Source: Cylindrodendrum hubeiense (Eukaryota; Ascomycota; Sordariomycetes; Hypocreales; Nectriaceae). Taken from it: 64,000 nucleotides of DNA. The notes beneath the pieces were generated by a model that was not told where the DNA came from, searched no databases, and saw only the letters and a program-made list of their open reading frames with translations. Below are positions 29,554-41,552 of this stretch, one piece after another. How positions within the stretch are numbered: position 1 is the stretch's first letter; each line of letters starts with the position of its first letter. The position numbers and the translations under genes were made by a program. The stretch lies in NCBI GenBank assembly GCA_014621425.1, contig JAANBB010000101.1, positions 1-64,000 on the forward strand. Direction: 5' to 3'.

Positions 29554-32328
29554 TCAATCTTGCTTTCCTTTCGAAGGATCCATAGTCATCTCGCGCCGGA
29601 TTGCGCGTCCCAATTCTTCGTCAGCAGTGTCTGGTGTATTGCTCAACCACAGAACCCAACCGACCATAAGAACAGCGGTGAGAGGGACAACGATGACAAA
29701 ATAGATCCAAATCTCCTGCCCCTTGCTTTTGAACTCGAACATTTCGGTAGAGAACACCGTAGCAACAAAGGCGCCGGGCAGGAAGAGGATTGTTAGAATC
29801 GACAACGTCTTCATAGCTTTCGAGTCACGGAGAGATTCTCTCGCTAGCTTAGCCTGTAGGAAGCTGTCGTGCTGCGCAATCAAGTTGTACAGCTATTACT
29901 TTTGTGTCAGAGTTTGTTTCAGGTCAAAATAGATTAGGAAGACTTACAACATTTCTTTGACTCTCAATCTTTCCTGGTAGGCCCTCAATATCCGAATCCC
30001 GACTTTTAGACATGCTGGCATACAAGTTCACCACTAACTTCAGTTGGGTATCATTTTGCAAGTCTTGCTGCAGACTGGTCCCCAGTTCCTCCTCAAATCT
30101 TCTTCGCCGATCAAGCTCGGCCAGCCTCATACTACACTTGTGCAATTTCATACTCAGCTCGCGGTAAAGCTGACTAGACTCCCTGACCTTACTCTCCGCC
30201 TCCAAATTCTGAAGGAGCTTGCTGTCCACCTCCGTCACGTCCTTTAAAATGGAGTTGAATGCCCGGGAGGTCGTTTCGTAATGGGTCTTGAATAACTGCA
30301 GAGGCAGAAGAATTTGGTGATGTCCATGCCTGTCGATGAGTTTGGGAACAGCACTGAAAATGTGCGAAAACTCGACATCCTTGTCTGCTTGGATAACTCC
30401 AGATATTTGGCTGGGTGAGCCCGGTACATCTGAGTCGGTCACAGAGTAGAGAAGCAATGACCAGAACCCACCACTATAGAATGGGGTTTGGATGATGTAT
30501 TCTAGTCAGGCAGGGTCAATAATAATGCCCGTGTAAGATTCTCTAGAAATTATCACATTTACCTTTGCGGACTTTACTGCCATCTTTAGAAGTAAAGACC
30601 TGACAAGTTCCACGATCATGGTGCCGTGAGATTGAATAATCATCTGGAAGGTCAAAGAAACTTGAAAGCATTTTGACAGGAGGCTGACTGAGGAGGTCCG
30701 CTAACTCGTTGACACTGGTGAGTCCATTTTTGCTTGACCTCCTCGCTCTGTTTGGGTTAGAGGCGTAAGGTGTTGTGCTAGGGGAATGAACATACATCAA
30801 GGTACAAAAATGAGTACTTTCTGGCCGATGCTGCTCCGACGGCTGATCGTTATTTTGCCCCTCTTGGGTAGGTATTGCAAGAGACGGCACATACTATGAT
30901 TTCATTACCATCAAATGAAAGCTCATTGGGAATGTGTGTGGGGTGGGGGGGTCATATCCTACCGGCTTCTCTGTGATCCATGAGAAATACTTATTTAGGT
31001 CCTTCTCACTCAACGACTGAGGCAAACTCTCCCACGTATCACCACTGGACTTCGCACCCCACAGGTCAACGAACCAAGATTCACTATGACTTTCCTCCTC
31101 GACCGTACCCTGACCCAACTCGATGAGCTTTTCGACCTCTTGCCTCACTTCACGCTCTCTGGCCTCGTTTCGCTGGATATATTCGACTGTGGGGCTCTCC
31201 AAAATAGCTATATCGAAGAAGGATGAGAGATCCACCGAACCAAGTTGCTGCAAGTCCACTGGCGATTCATTAGCCCACATGGGAGGCGCACCCGGATCGA
31301 AAATGATGGGGTCATCTTCGTTTTCAAGCAGGCTGTCTTGAAGGCCCCGAAATGAAAATCCGGAGACGTCGGTCTCGATATTGATATCGGCGCTGAAGCT
31401 CTCATGACCCCTTCGTTTGAGAAGGATTGCGGCTCGAAAACGGCTCGGAACTCCTGAGCGGAGGGTTGAATTTTCGATTATGGTCCAAGTCACGCCGTCG
31501 TCGGCTCCCCAATCCTGACCACTTCGTGTTGAGCCTACGATTGTGGCGGAATGGCGAGTCTCTGAAATCACGTTTCTCTCCCAGGCTGCTGAGATGTTGA
31601 TGCTACCGCCAGCTAACGAAGAATCGTAACCACTTATCCGCTCTTCTGTTGTGGTACTTGGATACTATTAATAGTAAGTGCGGAGAACCCAGGATGCGTA
31701 CAACGAGACTGTTGTGCCTAGAACTAGCTTACGAATTGAAACTTCCCTTCAGGAGCAATTCCGATGATCTCAGGATGGGGTGTACGCCGTTGCTCCGCAA
31801 AAGAGAGCGAGATCTTTGCCCCCTTGATGCGACGGCTCAACTTTAAAGACAAAAATCCGAATTCCATAACGAGCAGCGTAGCCGGCTCTGTGTTGGGCGT
31901 CATCCATCCATGGACGACGCCAACCAGGTGTGCTTGGACATCGCATGACGAGTGATGTCGATCAATGAGGGTTTTTCGTTGAACTGGGCTCGCGGGGTCG
32001 TTTCGGACCATGCTGTCTCGTTCTCGGGGGCGAGGAAGTTCAAGGTCGCCCAACGGCGCTTTGATTCCACTGGTGATGGGGCTAGCAACAATGACCTAGA
32101 GGTGGCCAGGTCGTAACGTAATGCAGCGAATGGAACAGCTATGAAATGGCCGCCGGGATTGAGAAAGAAGTTGAGCCTGCAGGATCGGACCAGGGGAGTG
32201 CGGCTGATGAGATGCTGACTATTGATAGTTGGCATGGCAATAATGCCCAACCATTGGCCCCCAACTAAAGACGACTTGAAGCTGACATGGTGTGCGGGGT
32301 AATAAGCAACACGCTTTGAGCTACCCAC
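29554..32328 (-). CDS. CorA-like membrane protein, 5' part unresolved or broken
   Basis: The C-terminal part is clear. A helical soluble region (residues such as LLQNLEAESKVRESSQLYRE) leads across an intron (about 29941-29891) to LYNLIAQHDSFLQ and two membrane helices (AMKTLSILTILFLPGAFVATVF and a second one), as in fungal CorA-like Mg2+ transporter-fold proteins. Other introns fit at about 30562-30500 and 31735-31673. A 69-base GT..AG intron near 30965-30897 would remove an in-frame TAG. The N-terminal part (SCRLNFFLNPGGHF; later VVHGWMTPNTEPATLLVMEF) is conserved-looking, but these two pieces lie in different frames between about 32040 and 31965, bridged only by a weak GTTGGG donor. No ATG precedes the first piece after an upstream in-frame TAG. 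It may be degenerate at the 5' end. Ion transport is not assured; many fungal members are uncharacterised. Confidence 0.6.
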
Positions 32329-32502
32329 CGCTGCTAGATTGAATGCCGCAAGATGTTGCTTCTAAAATTCCTTGCAATCGCCGGGTATGATTTTTTTAGA
32401 GAGCTATTTGGATTTCTTTTGTACGAATTCGAATTCATAAGCCGTGTCGCTTTAGCGAACAATCCTTCCCCGTATTCTCTTTTGGTTCACCTAATCGATG
32501 CT

Positions 32503-33720
32503 TCACAGAGGCGTTTCATCAGCCCCAACGGTCTTGTAAATCTCATTATATCCACATAATGACCTTTCCTGCAGCTCTGAAAATTCCTGTCCGCGGAATC
32601 GCTCTGGCTCTAGGGCATCCCTAGAGTCTTGGTCCACCTCGTGCTCATTCAAAATCTTGGTGATGAACTTGGCAGTGCCCGCAGCATGGGTGACCCAAAC
32701 AGCAACAGCCAAGTACAGGCCATCAACAGATGTGACCTTGCCAGCCAGTGGCATGTTATCAGGGGTCATTGAAAAGATGCCGTTGAAGCTTTTCCCAGAC
32801 TTGAACTCTTGTCCGGTGGCCTCTGGAAGAAATGATATGGCCGTTTTCAAGGGGTCGTCAAAGTCGGGGATCCAGTTACCGATCGCCGTGCCATTGGTAG
32901 GTTTGTTGTGAACAGGTTTGTGGTTGTAGGTTCCGATCCCGTAGCAATCTCCATGATCTCTTGCGTACACGTGAGCTTCTGGCCATCGAACAAAAGGCGA
33001 GCTTCTATTATTCGGCTTCCTTACTCCACCGTGCATGTAGGGGTGACCAACAGGAACAACAGGGATTGGGAAGTTGAATTCCTTGCAGAGATCCTGGGCC
33101 CATATTCCTGTTGCCAAGATGACCCTGTCAGCATGGATTTGCTCGGTGGTGTCGTCTTGATGTGTCTCAACACCCGTAACCCGGCCTTTGGAGACAAGGA
33201 GCCTTGTGATATCCCGTTCCAAAAATTCCACGCCAGAATTCTTAGCACTCTCTTGATAATGTGACGTGATTCTGCCCGCGTTTGCTGTTCCATCTGTCGA
33301 AAAGTGAAGCGCCGCTCCTGAATCCGATGTCTTGACCAGATCGGGTGCAAGTTCCACCGCTCGCTGGATGCTGACAATCTCGCCAGGAAGACCTAGGCTG
33401 GCAGCTTTTCTGCACCTTGACTGTAACCTCTCAATTCCCAAGGTGCTATAGGCCACCTCCAACTCGCCAACGCTGTTGAAGCCACCTGGAATCTTCGTGT
33501 ATTCTTGCACAGTGTCGATTGCAAGTCGAGTAAGAACCTCAGATTCGTTGAATTGGCCTACAAATCCAGGAGCATGACCAGTAGATCCCACGAGGGTGTC
33601 GAGAGAGCGATCAACGACGGTTATTTTGCGCCGGACAGACGATGCGGACAAAAAATGGGCGATTGCAGAACCCACAATTCCAGCGCCGACAATGACGACG
33701 GTCTCGGATGAGTCCGACAT
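32503..33720 (-). CDS. FAD-dependent oxidoreductase, dimethylglycine dehydrogenase-like, flavin domain only
   Basis: This is a single-exon 405-residue frame. GAGIVGS at residues 12-18 is the FAD-binding glycine motif. GSTGHAPGF places His49 where dimethylglycine/sarcosine dehydrogenases bind FAD covalently. The DAO-fold end FSMTPDNMPLAG and VWVTHAAGTAKFI is present. Full-length relatives are about 800-850 residues with a C-terminal folate-binding GcvT module; this protein stops just before where that module would begin. It may oxidise an N-methylated or secondary amine without folate coupling. Function as a complete short enzyme or as a truncated one cannot be settled. It is divergent from the sparse region that follows. 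Confidence 0.87.
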   Translation of the reverse strand: MSDSSETVVIVGAGIVGSAIAHFLSASSVRRKITVVDRSLDTLVGSTGHAPGFVGQFNESEVLTRLAIDTVQEYTKIPGGFNSVGELEVAYSTLGIERLQSRCRKAASLGLPGEIVSIQRAVELAPDLVKTSDSGAALHFSTDGTANAGRITSHYQESAKNSGVEFLERDITRLLVSKGRVTGVETHQDDTTEQIHADRVILATGIWAQDLCKEFNFPIPVVPVGHPYMHGGVRKPNNRSSPFVRWPEAHVYARDHGDCYGIGTYNHKPVHNKPTNGTAIGNWIPDFDDPLKTAISFLPEATGQEFKSGKSFNGIFSMTPDNMPLAGKVTSVDGLYLAVAVWVTHAAGTAKFITKILNEHEVDQDSRDALEPERFRGQEFSELQERSLCGYNEIYKTVGADETPL

Positions 33721-35480
33721 GTTGAATATGATTAAAAAATTGAATGGCCTACTGAAGCTGTATTCTGCTCATGTTTTGTAGTGGGATTTCTCTTCTATAT
33801 ATATTCTCAAATCATTGACGAAACCACTTATTCCTGCCACGCCCGAACATGTCAAAGTCAAGACAAGGGCGCAGCAAGCCCCACACCATGTCAACCCTGA
33901 GTGGGGAATGAACCGACTCTCTCGGGCGCTATATCTTAGCGTTTTGACATCTTGGCGCGCTGCGAACCAGTCGGACTGTATTTTTCAGATTCTAGTCAGG
34001 AGTAATGTGTCGTACGGCATTATGTTAGGCGTTAAGGGGGTTCATCGACAGAGTTTGCACTTTTACATTGTGAATTGTAGGCTACTCAATGGTTCCCCCT
34101 ACGTAAATACGAGACATGGCTCAGGCCAGCTGTTCTTATCATGGAACAGAACAGCTTCAGCTTGAATATGACGTCAGTACCAAGGCCTTGGAGCGATTTT
34201 ACCGGAGTCGTGGTTAGACCTGGGAAGGAGATGGGAGATGTAGCGTGTACATTGAGTGAAGGTACATGAAGTGTAGGCACTCTATTGGGTACCAAGCACC
34301 ACCAACGGACGAGGCAAGCTAATCAGTTGCCTAGAAGGCAAAGCCTCCCAAGTAGGCAGTACACTCGCGTCGAACATAACACTTAAAAGGTGCTTCACCG
34401 TCTCCATCAGCAGATTAGGAAGGTGTGGTCTTCTTTACCTGCTCGTTGAAGCTCATATCGCAGCATCACCGGCCCTGGGGGGAAGGGATGACGGCATACC
34501 ATGTACAAGGTAAACACTGGCTTTTTGTCCAATCTACTCCCCCCTCTCTGCCCTTCTCCGCCACTTATTCCCTCTCGTGAGTCCCCTCTTCCACTCGGTT
34601 CTCTCAGCTACCACGTTTTCTGCGTAGCCTGTTTGCTTTAGCCGCTGGCTTTGGGAGACGCTGATTCGCGGTGATGTCTCTTGCCACGGCCGTCTGACGC
34701 GGCCTCGTGGTGATGAGTGCGCTCTCGCACCCAAACCGAGAGTACCAAGGCTTGTGGCAGTCGTTTTGCTGCGGACGAGAATATCCCGGCTGATGTAGCC
34801 GTCAGACACGAATCCAAACAGGTTGCGGCGTGGTACCACACTTTCACAGACCCGGCAGGGAGTCGACAAAGAGTAGTAGATGTTTGGGCAGATCCAGAGA
34901 AGAAAGTAGGCGCGGTGCGACTGATGCTGCTGTATGCTCCTCATCTGGTTTTGGTAGGGTCGAGCCCTTTGTGGGTGATGGTGATGGTGTTGGTGCTGGC
35001 TGTGCCTCTGGTTTGGGCACGGAGATCCGTCATGCCAGTGCTTAGAGTTGTCGCCACAGGGAGCTTGTGATCAACTAGTAGTAACAAGAGCATCAGCACA
35101 CCTCAGTCCACTTCAGTTCAATCCCTGCATTGTCAAGCCATAGCTCAGCTAAGGAGGGCAGGTGCTTAGATCTAGAAACGGAAATGGAATATGGTATACT
35201 TGGAGGTCTCGTCTATGAGGAATTTAGTATTTTATACTTCCGATGATCCAAGATTCCGCTTTTCTCCCTTTTTTCGCTATCGGTCTTTGCCGGTTGCCAG
35301 GTTTGCTACCGAAGGGGGGAAGTGAATGATTACATGCTTGGATGTGACTGTTGGTTGGGAGAATGTCATATACCGAGGGCAGTACCAGAGCTATGTACCC
35401 CCCCGCACGCGCACTTTCTATAACTGGTTCGCGAACCCAAGCTGGATGCCTAAATCTAAATCCTGTTATTTTGTGCCAGC
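33721..35480. other. Gene-poor region
   Basis: No supported gene in about 1.76 kb. Open frames around 34534-35070 on both strands lack recognisable domains. It contains one copy of a diverged repeat at about 34131-34210. Confidence 0.4.
34131..34210 (+). repeat. Diverged dispersed repeat, copy 1
   Basis: It aligns by eye with 40138-40217. Both carry GGAACAGA or AGAACAGA, then CAGCT-CAGCTT, then the identical 15 bases ACGTCAGTACCAAGG in the same spacing. Neither copy is coding. Confidence 0.5.
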
Positions 35481-36176
35481 ATGAAGCTAAGGCTTCGGCT
35501 CCCCCTGCTTGCGCTGTTTTCTGTCTCTCCAGCTTCCATCTTCTCCCTGCGTCGGTCCTTCTGCATAACCCGTACAACTCCATCTATCACCCGAGCGTCT
35601 ATTAAACCAAATATGTATGTTACACCTGTCCCCGATACCATTGATGTTTGTTGTTTTTTGACTCTTAGCAAGCGCAGTAGAGCGGTCATGATAGATATTC
35701 CAAGTTTTACACCCGTTGTCGAGCATCTATTCCTCGACTATTCGTTGTATGACGTGATCCATAGAAGATGGCCGTTGGTAGAGCCCTGGGCAACTATGTA
35801 CGTCGACTCCGTTCGCGAGGAAAGGTTTGGTGACGCCCTGTGGGCATGTTATCACATGGAGGGGGGCGTGGAAAATGGCATCATCCATAGCCCCCCGAAT
35901 CCGGACCTCTTGGTGTTGGACAGTCTCAGGGAAGATGCAATTTCATACAAGATAAATGATCCAGACTTGTATGCAGAGGCTTTGTTGTTCTACGGGAGAA
36001 CGAGCGGCACGGATGGGCACCCGGAAGTGATAGAAATCATCTTTGAAGCTGATAGCGCAGAGCCTGCTGAAGCCGTAGATGAAGAGGATGAAGATGGAGA
36101 GGATGAGGATGATGAGGAGGATGAGGAAGATGAGGAGGACGAGGAGGATGGAGAGAATGATGGTGGTGGAAGGTAG
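35481..36176 (+). CDS. Hypothetical protein with acidic C-terminal tail
   Basis: This is a 231-residue frame that I do not recognise. The first 25 residues (MKLRLRLPLLALFSVSPASI) are basic and hydrophobic, like a signal or mitochondrial leader. An alternative start at MIDIPSFTPVVEHLFLDYSL (about residue 70) would give a soluble protein. The central part is Trp-, Tyr- and Leu-rich and globular. The last 35 residues are an almost pure Asp/Glu run. The start choice is uncertain. Confidence 0.5.
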   Translation: MKLRLRLPLLALFSVSPASIFSLRRSFCITRTTPSITRASIKPNMYVTPVPDTIDVCCFLTLSKRSRAVMIDIPSFTPVVEHLFLDYSLYDVIHRRWPLVEPWATMYVDSVREERFGDALWACYHMEGGVENGIIHSPPNPDLLVLDSLREDAISYKINDPDLYAEALLFYGRTSGTDGHPEVIEIIFEADSAEPAEAVDEEDEDGEDEDDEEDEEDEEDEEDGENDGGGR

Positions 36177-37696
36177 AGATGCTACTGGAAACAACCAGCC
36201 AAGCAGCAAGTTATAATTTAGAGCGAACCGCACGTTCAGAGTCAGAACCAGATTGAGTATCGAGAAAACATGATTCACGCTCGCGTTATCTGCCCCAATC
36301 TAACCGTGCATGTCAAACACGCAGAGTATTTAGTACCCTTGATCTGCCAAATTCACTTCAGGGCGGTCGTTTCTCAACTCGGCTATAGGTCTTCTCCATC
36401 GAGACGTCCAGACTGTAAAGTCTCATATTTATTTCAGCCAGCGAGCCGGACCTTCTATTCCGACCCGAAACTCTTCTGTCAAGGTTATCGCCAACCGTTG
36501 CCACTTTTGGGCTCTAGTCGGTACTCAACTAGCCACACTGTGCCACCTTGTGCATTAACCTCGTGCCAATTTTGTAAATCTTCTGTTGGTTCTGTGTTGG
36601 CTATTGTCACTCGCAATGATAATATGACCACCTGCCGCTGATGTACCCTAAAAGTCACTGTTGGTCCTCCACGCGAACGTCAGCCAATCTGTTCTCGATA
36701 CAGTCCCCTCCTTTCATTCACAGGCATTCTCTGGTTGTTTTACCCGGTTCCCCTTGACTTTGGTCGCAAATCAGGCTATATAGCATCATTGAGATGCCTG
36801 CAGGTCTGTCGGACTAACAACTTCTTCAGTAACCTTCTTCTGCCAATCACATGAGTCCGTTATTAAGTAAACCGCCGTCACCCAGCATGCTGGCCCATGC
36901 CATCACATACATTCCCTGCTCATCAATGGAACCTTCTCAGTATATCATATTAACAGGGCCATTTTCAAGTACGCTGCATGACATGTGCGCACGTCAGTTC
37001 TCAGACGCAGCCTGCGCAGGCCAACTGTTAAACTAAGCATATGCTTCCACGTGCGATACCCTGCGGCGATGCTCCGGAAATGCTTATATTCTACCACCAG
37101 CACTTCCACACTCAAAGAGATTGTTGCCTCGGATTATTGGCTGAGTGTGTGCAAGCGCACTTTGAGCGCAAAGTAGTCTTGCCCCATAGGGATTCTGCGG
37201 GCATCTAGACGCCCCTACGGCGATAATTAGACAACACAACAACAAAACTTTGAGCCCGACCACATGTGTTTTAACGAGGCTAGTGGAGATTGAAGTGGAG
37301 GCTCGTGTAAGCCAGTTCCAGTAAAACTCCCGCTTCTCAGTCTCACTAGCTTAGCTTAATCGATAGCACCTACAATTTGCCCAAAGTGGATGCTAGCTGG
37401 TGACTTATCCCCTACTTCGGTAGTTTAACTGATGTTTATGAGCCTAATTTTCAGCCCGTGCACTGGATTTGGCTAGATCTCTGGGTAAAGTGGCTGCAAC
37501 CGTAATTCTAATTCGGGGCTAATAGTGAGTGTAAACTTTTCCAGGGGTTGTCCCATGTGGCCACAAGAATCTGTACTCCGTACTCTTGATTGATGTCCAT
37601 CCATGTTATACATGGCAAGGCACCAACCCTCAAAAAGCAAGAACTAATCCTCAACCTTTGTATTGCCCCCTTGCTCTATTTCGCGACCTGCCCAGC
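36177..37696. other. Intergenic region, nothing identified
   Basis: About 1.5 kb of sequence without a supported gene, ending in the promoter of the PAN-like secreted protein. Confidence 0.4.
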
Positions 37697-39079
37697 ATGC
37701 GTCTCCTCACGGCTCTTGTGGCTGTCTTGCCACTCGTTTCTTCCCTACCGGCCTCCTCTCAGTCCGCACCATCGTTCAATCCTCTCATTGAATCCCTCCA
37801 CAGACGAACCAACATTGGAGGAAGAACGGATCTCGGACCTTCCTGTGGCCTTGTTGGATATGACCAGGGCAACCCCGATCCAATTGTAACCACGGACTAC
37901 AAATGTCGGGTGGCTGATTGCCCCGCTCTCTGCGAAAGCAATCCTGACTGCAAAAGCTATGCTATCAGCGACAGAGGATGCTCCTTATACGCCGCAGTTG
38001 TCCTTGGAAACTTTCTCCCCGATGCCTATGCCCCCTTTACCTTCTACGATAAGGATTGCCCCCTGGCAGGCTTCTCGACGTCGGCTTCTACAACGGATAT
38101 CGCGTCATCAACTTCCGAGGCTTCGAAATCGACTGCTATGACGGATGCTGCGTCATCAACTTCCGAGGCCTCGACATCGATTGCTACGACGGATGCCGCA
38201 TCATCAACTTCCGAGGCCTTGACAACGGTTGCTATGACGGATGCTACAACGTCGACTTCTGTGGTGCCTGCTGTTGCGACTGTATTTACCGGTGTCATCC
38301 GCTTAGAGCTACCAGATGGTTCGGCACTCGACTATATTTCTCCCTACATCAGCCACTGGGGAAATCTGGTGACATATCCTGGCATATCTAGTCCCTTGAA
38401 AGTTCGATTCACAGTAGATGCAGATGCCACTGTCAGTTCCCAGTTGAACTTAATCGCTCAGAACTATGCCACCTATGTGGAGTACAACCACCTCTCTGCT
38501 ATAGCGCAACCTGAAAACGTCAATAACAATTTCGGACCCGGCTCATACGCGTGAGCAGAGGCTTCATTTATTGTCAATTGTTTACTAACTTTATCCCGTT
38601 CAGTTACGCTTTTCTCGGCTCTTCATTTGCCAGTGAGTAATTTAGTACTTGTATTTCTATCTACATATTCAGCACTAACGACATGTAGCAACCCCAGGAA
38701 GCACACCGCAGAATGGTATAGGTAACTCTTATGGCAGGGTAAATAATGTTGCCACGCAGGTCGAGTCCGCCATTGTAAGCCATCATTGTTTAGTAATGGA
38801 GAGGAATACTAATGAGATAGTGGAATTTCGATCGCGACACCCTTGAAATAACTCCTCAATGGATTAATACAGATGGATGTAAGCTATAACACACTGCATC
38901 TAAGTGATAGACCTTGACTCCATACCCTTTATACTAACAATACATTTTCAGCTACCTCTGCTACTTATCTAGTTTCCGTAAATTCAGGTTTCCTGATGAT
39001 AACAGGCGACCCTGACGCAGTATCAACCAAGCTTGGCTGGTCACTGAATATAATTAAGTTCAGGCTGGAATTGGAGTAA
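37697..39079 (+). CDS. Secreted PAN/apple-like cysteine-rich protein with Ser/Thr repeats
   Basis: Five exons (37697-38550, 38604-38632, 38689-38774, 38821-38878, 38952-39079) join in frame to 384 residues; one exon is only 29 bases. The start at 37697 gives a clean signal peptide (MRLLTALVAVLPLVSSLPA). Residues about 50-120 hold six or more Cys in a PAN/apple-like arrangement (CRVADCPALCESNPDCKSYA and DRGCSLY). Three 16-residue Ser/Thr/Ala repeats follow, probably O-glycosylated, and then a C-terminal domain of unknown type. It is likely extracellular or wall-associated, perhaps carbohydrate- or protein-binding. An earlier in-frame Met at 37586 would bury the signal peptide and is not preferred. 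Confidence 0.75.
38102..38245 (+). repeat. 48-base tandem repeat, three copies
   Basis: Three consecutive 48-base units (38102-38149, 38150-38197, 38198-38245) each encode a 16-residue Ala-Ser-Ser-Thr-Ser-Glu-type unit in the secreted protein, followed by a partial fourth. The units differ at only a few positions. Confidence 0.9.
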
Positions 39080-40137
39080 CTTGATATGAGCCAAATGTAT
39101 TTTACCTTTAGCGAGCGCTGTCTTAAGATTTAAGCGCTTCATATCAAGAGAAACATGTTGGGTGATAAAAGTGTAACTCTTAAATCGGAGCACAAGATAA
39201 TTATTCTCTACGCGTTTGTGATTCAGGTCTTTTAAATAATATTCATCATCGGACTGGGCCGCAATATTCACCCGTGAAGATGGTTATTACAACCCAGCTA
39301 TAATAAAACGTCCATCTGGAGATCGGTCAGTGTCAAAAACGTTGAGTCCGTCGCACCCTATCGTATAACCCCTAAGATGGATATCCATAATATGGGTTTC
39401 ATTTTCGCATTACCAACAAGATATAACCTTTTGCAACCCCACGGGGCCATTAAACTCAAAAATTTTCAAGATATCAGCTCTAGTAACATTGTACGAACTG
39501 AACTACCTCCACGAGAAACTCCCAATACTATATAAATATCCCTCACTCATCTGCTATACACAATCATAAGAAACAATAATTTCTGACTGGTCAACCTTTT
39601 TGAGATTGTACAGGGGCTAATTTATTTGGCCCTCGTCGATCTGGACTGAATTACCTAAGTTTTCTTGCATGGAGGCATTGTAGAGTGTCTGGATACCACT
39701 GCGAATGAATGAGTCGGTGGCGAGATAGTAACTCCTAGCATATGCCTAAAGTGTAGCACCACCACCTCTGATGGATGATTGTTTCAATATATTTACTGAT
39801 CAAACAGATCCTGTGTAACGAAAACTCGCGCGCTTGCTGCCTTATCTTGACGATGCGATAAAGTAATTATTTATTATCATTACACGCATGGTTGTGCTGA
39901 AGGAGTAATGTCCAGCACTTGGGTTCAGCTGAGGCATTGCGTAGCTGACGGTGGAACTGCGAAGCCAAGCTGTCTTGGCAACAGCGACGCCCAAGCAGGT
40001 CCAATCTCTCCATACGGCCCATGTAGGCCATTGATATGCGGGAGGATAGACCGGGGTGTTTCGTGAACCTGCAATATCTTCCGATTGTATCATGCTTATG
40101 CTTCAGCCAAGTTCGGGCAAGCGAAATGCGCCAAGCA

Positions 40138-40217
40138 CTCTTGTCTTAGAACAGACCAGCTCCAGCTTAAACTATAACGTCAGTACCAAGGTTTTTGGAA
40201 CTGTTTAACTGGAGCCA
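40138..40217 (+). repeat. Diverged dispersed repeat, copy 2
   Basis: This is the partner of 34131-34210 in the same orientation, 6 kb away, with the same 15-base identical core ACGTCAGTACCAAGG. Confidence 0.5.
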
Positions 40218-41529
40218 CACCTTTCTGACTGGAGAAGGATTCGGGGGAAAACGGATGACGACAACGTGTTACCTTTCGGGTTGTCCTTGCTCAGTCGGTG
40301 TGGTTCGAACAACGAGGTGACAATTGCTGCAAGGTCGGACAACTCTGACGACCCGCGATGGTATTACCGAACAGTTAGACTAAGAGCCTGAACTGCGAGG
40401 GATTTGACTGATGAACTACGACCATCATACCACAAACTCTACTCTGTATCCTCCGCAGTCCTGGGAATAAATATTGCCTTTGCATATATCAATGTTGTCA
40501 AACTTTCATCAATCGTTCTTAGCATCTCATAGGTCATCGTGTGCTGCTTGTTTCTTCATCAACCCTCCGCCAAATTCTGGAAACCGCCGGCCTGATGTCC
40601 TTGTTTGGAAGTGCTGGTGTATTGTTACGTAACATATCCATCGCGGCTCGGTCGGCGGCTCCCCGGCGTTGCCAATACTTGCCAAGACCCAACAATCACC
40701 CCAGAACGTCTGACCGTCCTTTTTCGCCGATGCGCACTATACGGAATCCAGTACGTGCGGAGCCTCATTAGAGGCTCAGCCAGTCATAATTCGAAGGTTT
40801 GGGGGATTCTATGGAGTTGTGCTTATTGCCTGAACATCCTGGGAGCACCTGATTAATGCTAACCGCTCTGGCCTTTCTGAGGGACCTGCTTGCCAAGGCC
40901 ATTATTCTTACAAGTCTCTTATTTCCCGGGTCCCCATCCGATCGCTTATTCGTATGTCGGGAGGGCTCCCGACCTCCAAGGCGGAGACATTAATACTCGA
41001 GGAGTTGGAAAGGCAACCTTCCCCTGGGACAGTGGTGAGGTTTCTACTCACCGGTGATTTTGGGCACCTCTGTTTCAGCCATAGTCTTCCCAACTATGGA
41101 TTCAAAACGCAAAGCGGTGTGGATCCTTTGAACACCGGATTTGTGTCGGTTTTGTAATCATCTCTCTTATTGGGCCTCGCATGTGCTTTACTTCGGATGT
41201 GTGGTGAGCACTCAACGCGTCCTACACTTGACGCTGGAGTGATGCAGGCCCCATTTAAAGTATACTGAGGCTCAAGCCTAGCAATATGTAGACGTATGCA
41301 GAAAAATTCTCCGTATTTCATACACCCTTCAACACCTTTACCCAGACTCAAGCCTCATCGGCACTCGCCGACCAACACAGGATCAATAGGCGAAGACCTG
41401 ACCATGCGGGATATTATGTTCGAGCAGTGGTCTCCACTGTGGATAGTCATGCAAGTTACGCAAGCTATTGCCGGCCGGTGGCAGCCCGTTCTGTACCCCA
41501 TGAAGACAAGCAGCTAACTCCACAGACTC

Positions 41530-41552
41530 CTGGGGAAAGCGGGTATCCCCAG
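41530..41552. promoter_or_regulatory. Inverted repeat CTGGGGA-N9-TCCCCAG upstream of permease
   Basis: Perfect 7-base arms surround a 9-base spacer about 430 bases upstream of the permease start codon. GGGG/CCCC cores occur in C2H2-type regulatory sites. The role is inferred. Confidence 0.35.

Noticed and set aside
30894..30970. Double frameshift in the CorA-like gene
   Set aside because: A 69-base GT..AG intron removes the stop in frame, which is simpler than two indels.
34534..35070. Overlapping frames on both strands
   Set aside because: Neither gives a recognisable protein; hydrophobic stretches on the plus strand come from a GT-rich tract.
40300..40330. GGTTCGAAC resembling a tRNA T-arm (also near 53,747)
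   Set aside because: No acceptor stem, D-arm or anticodon arm could be folded around either site.
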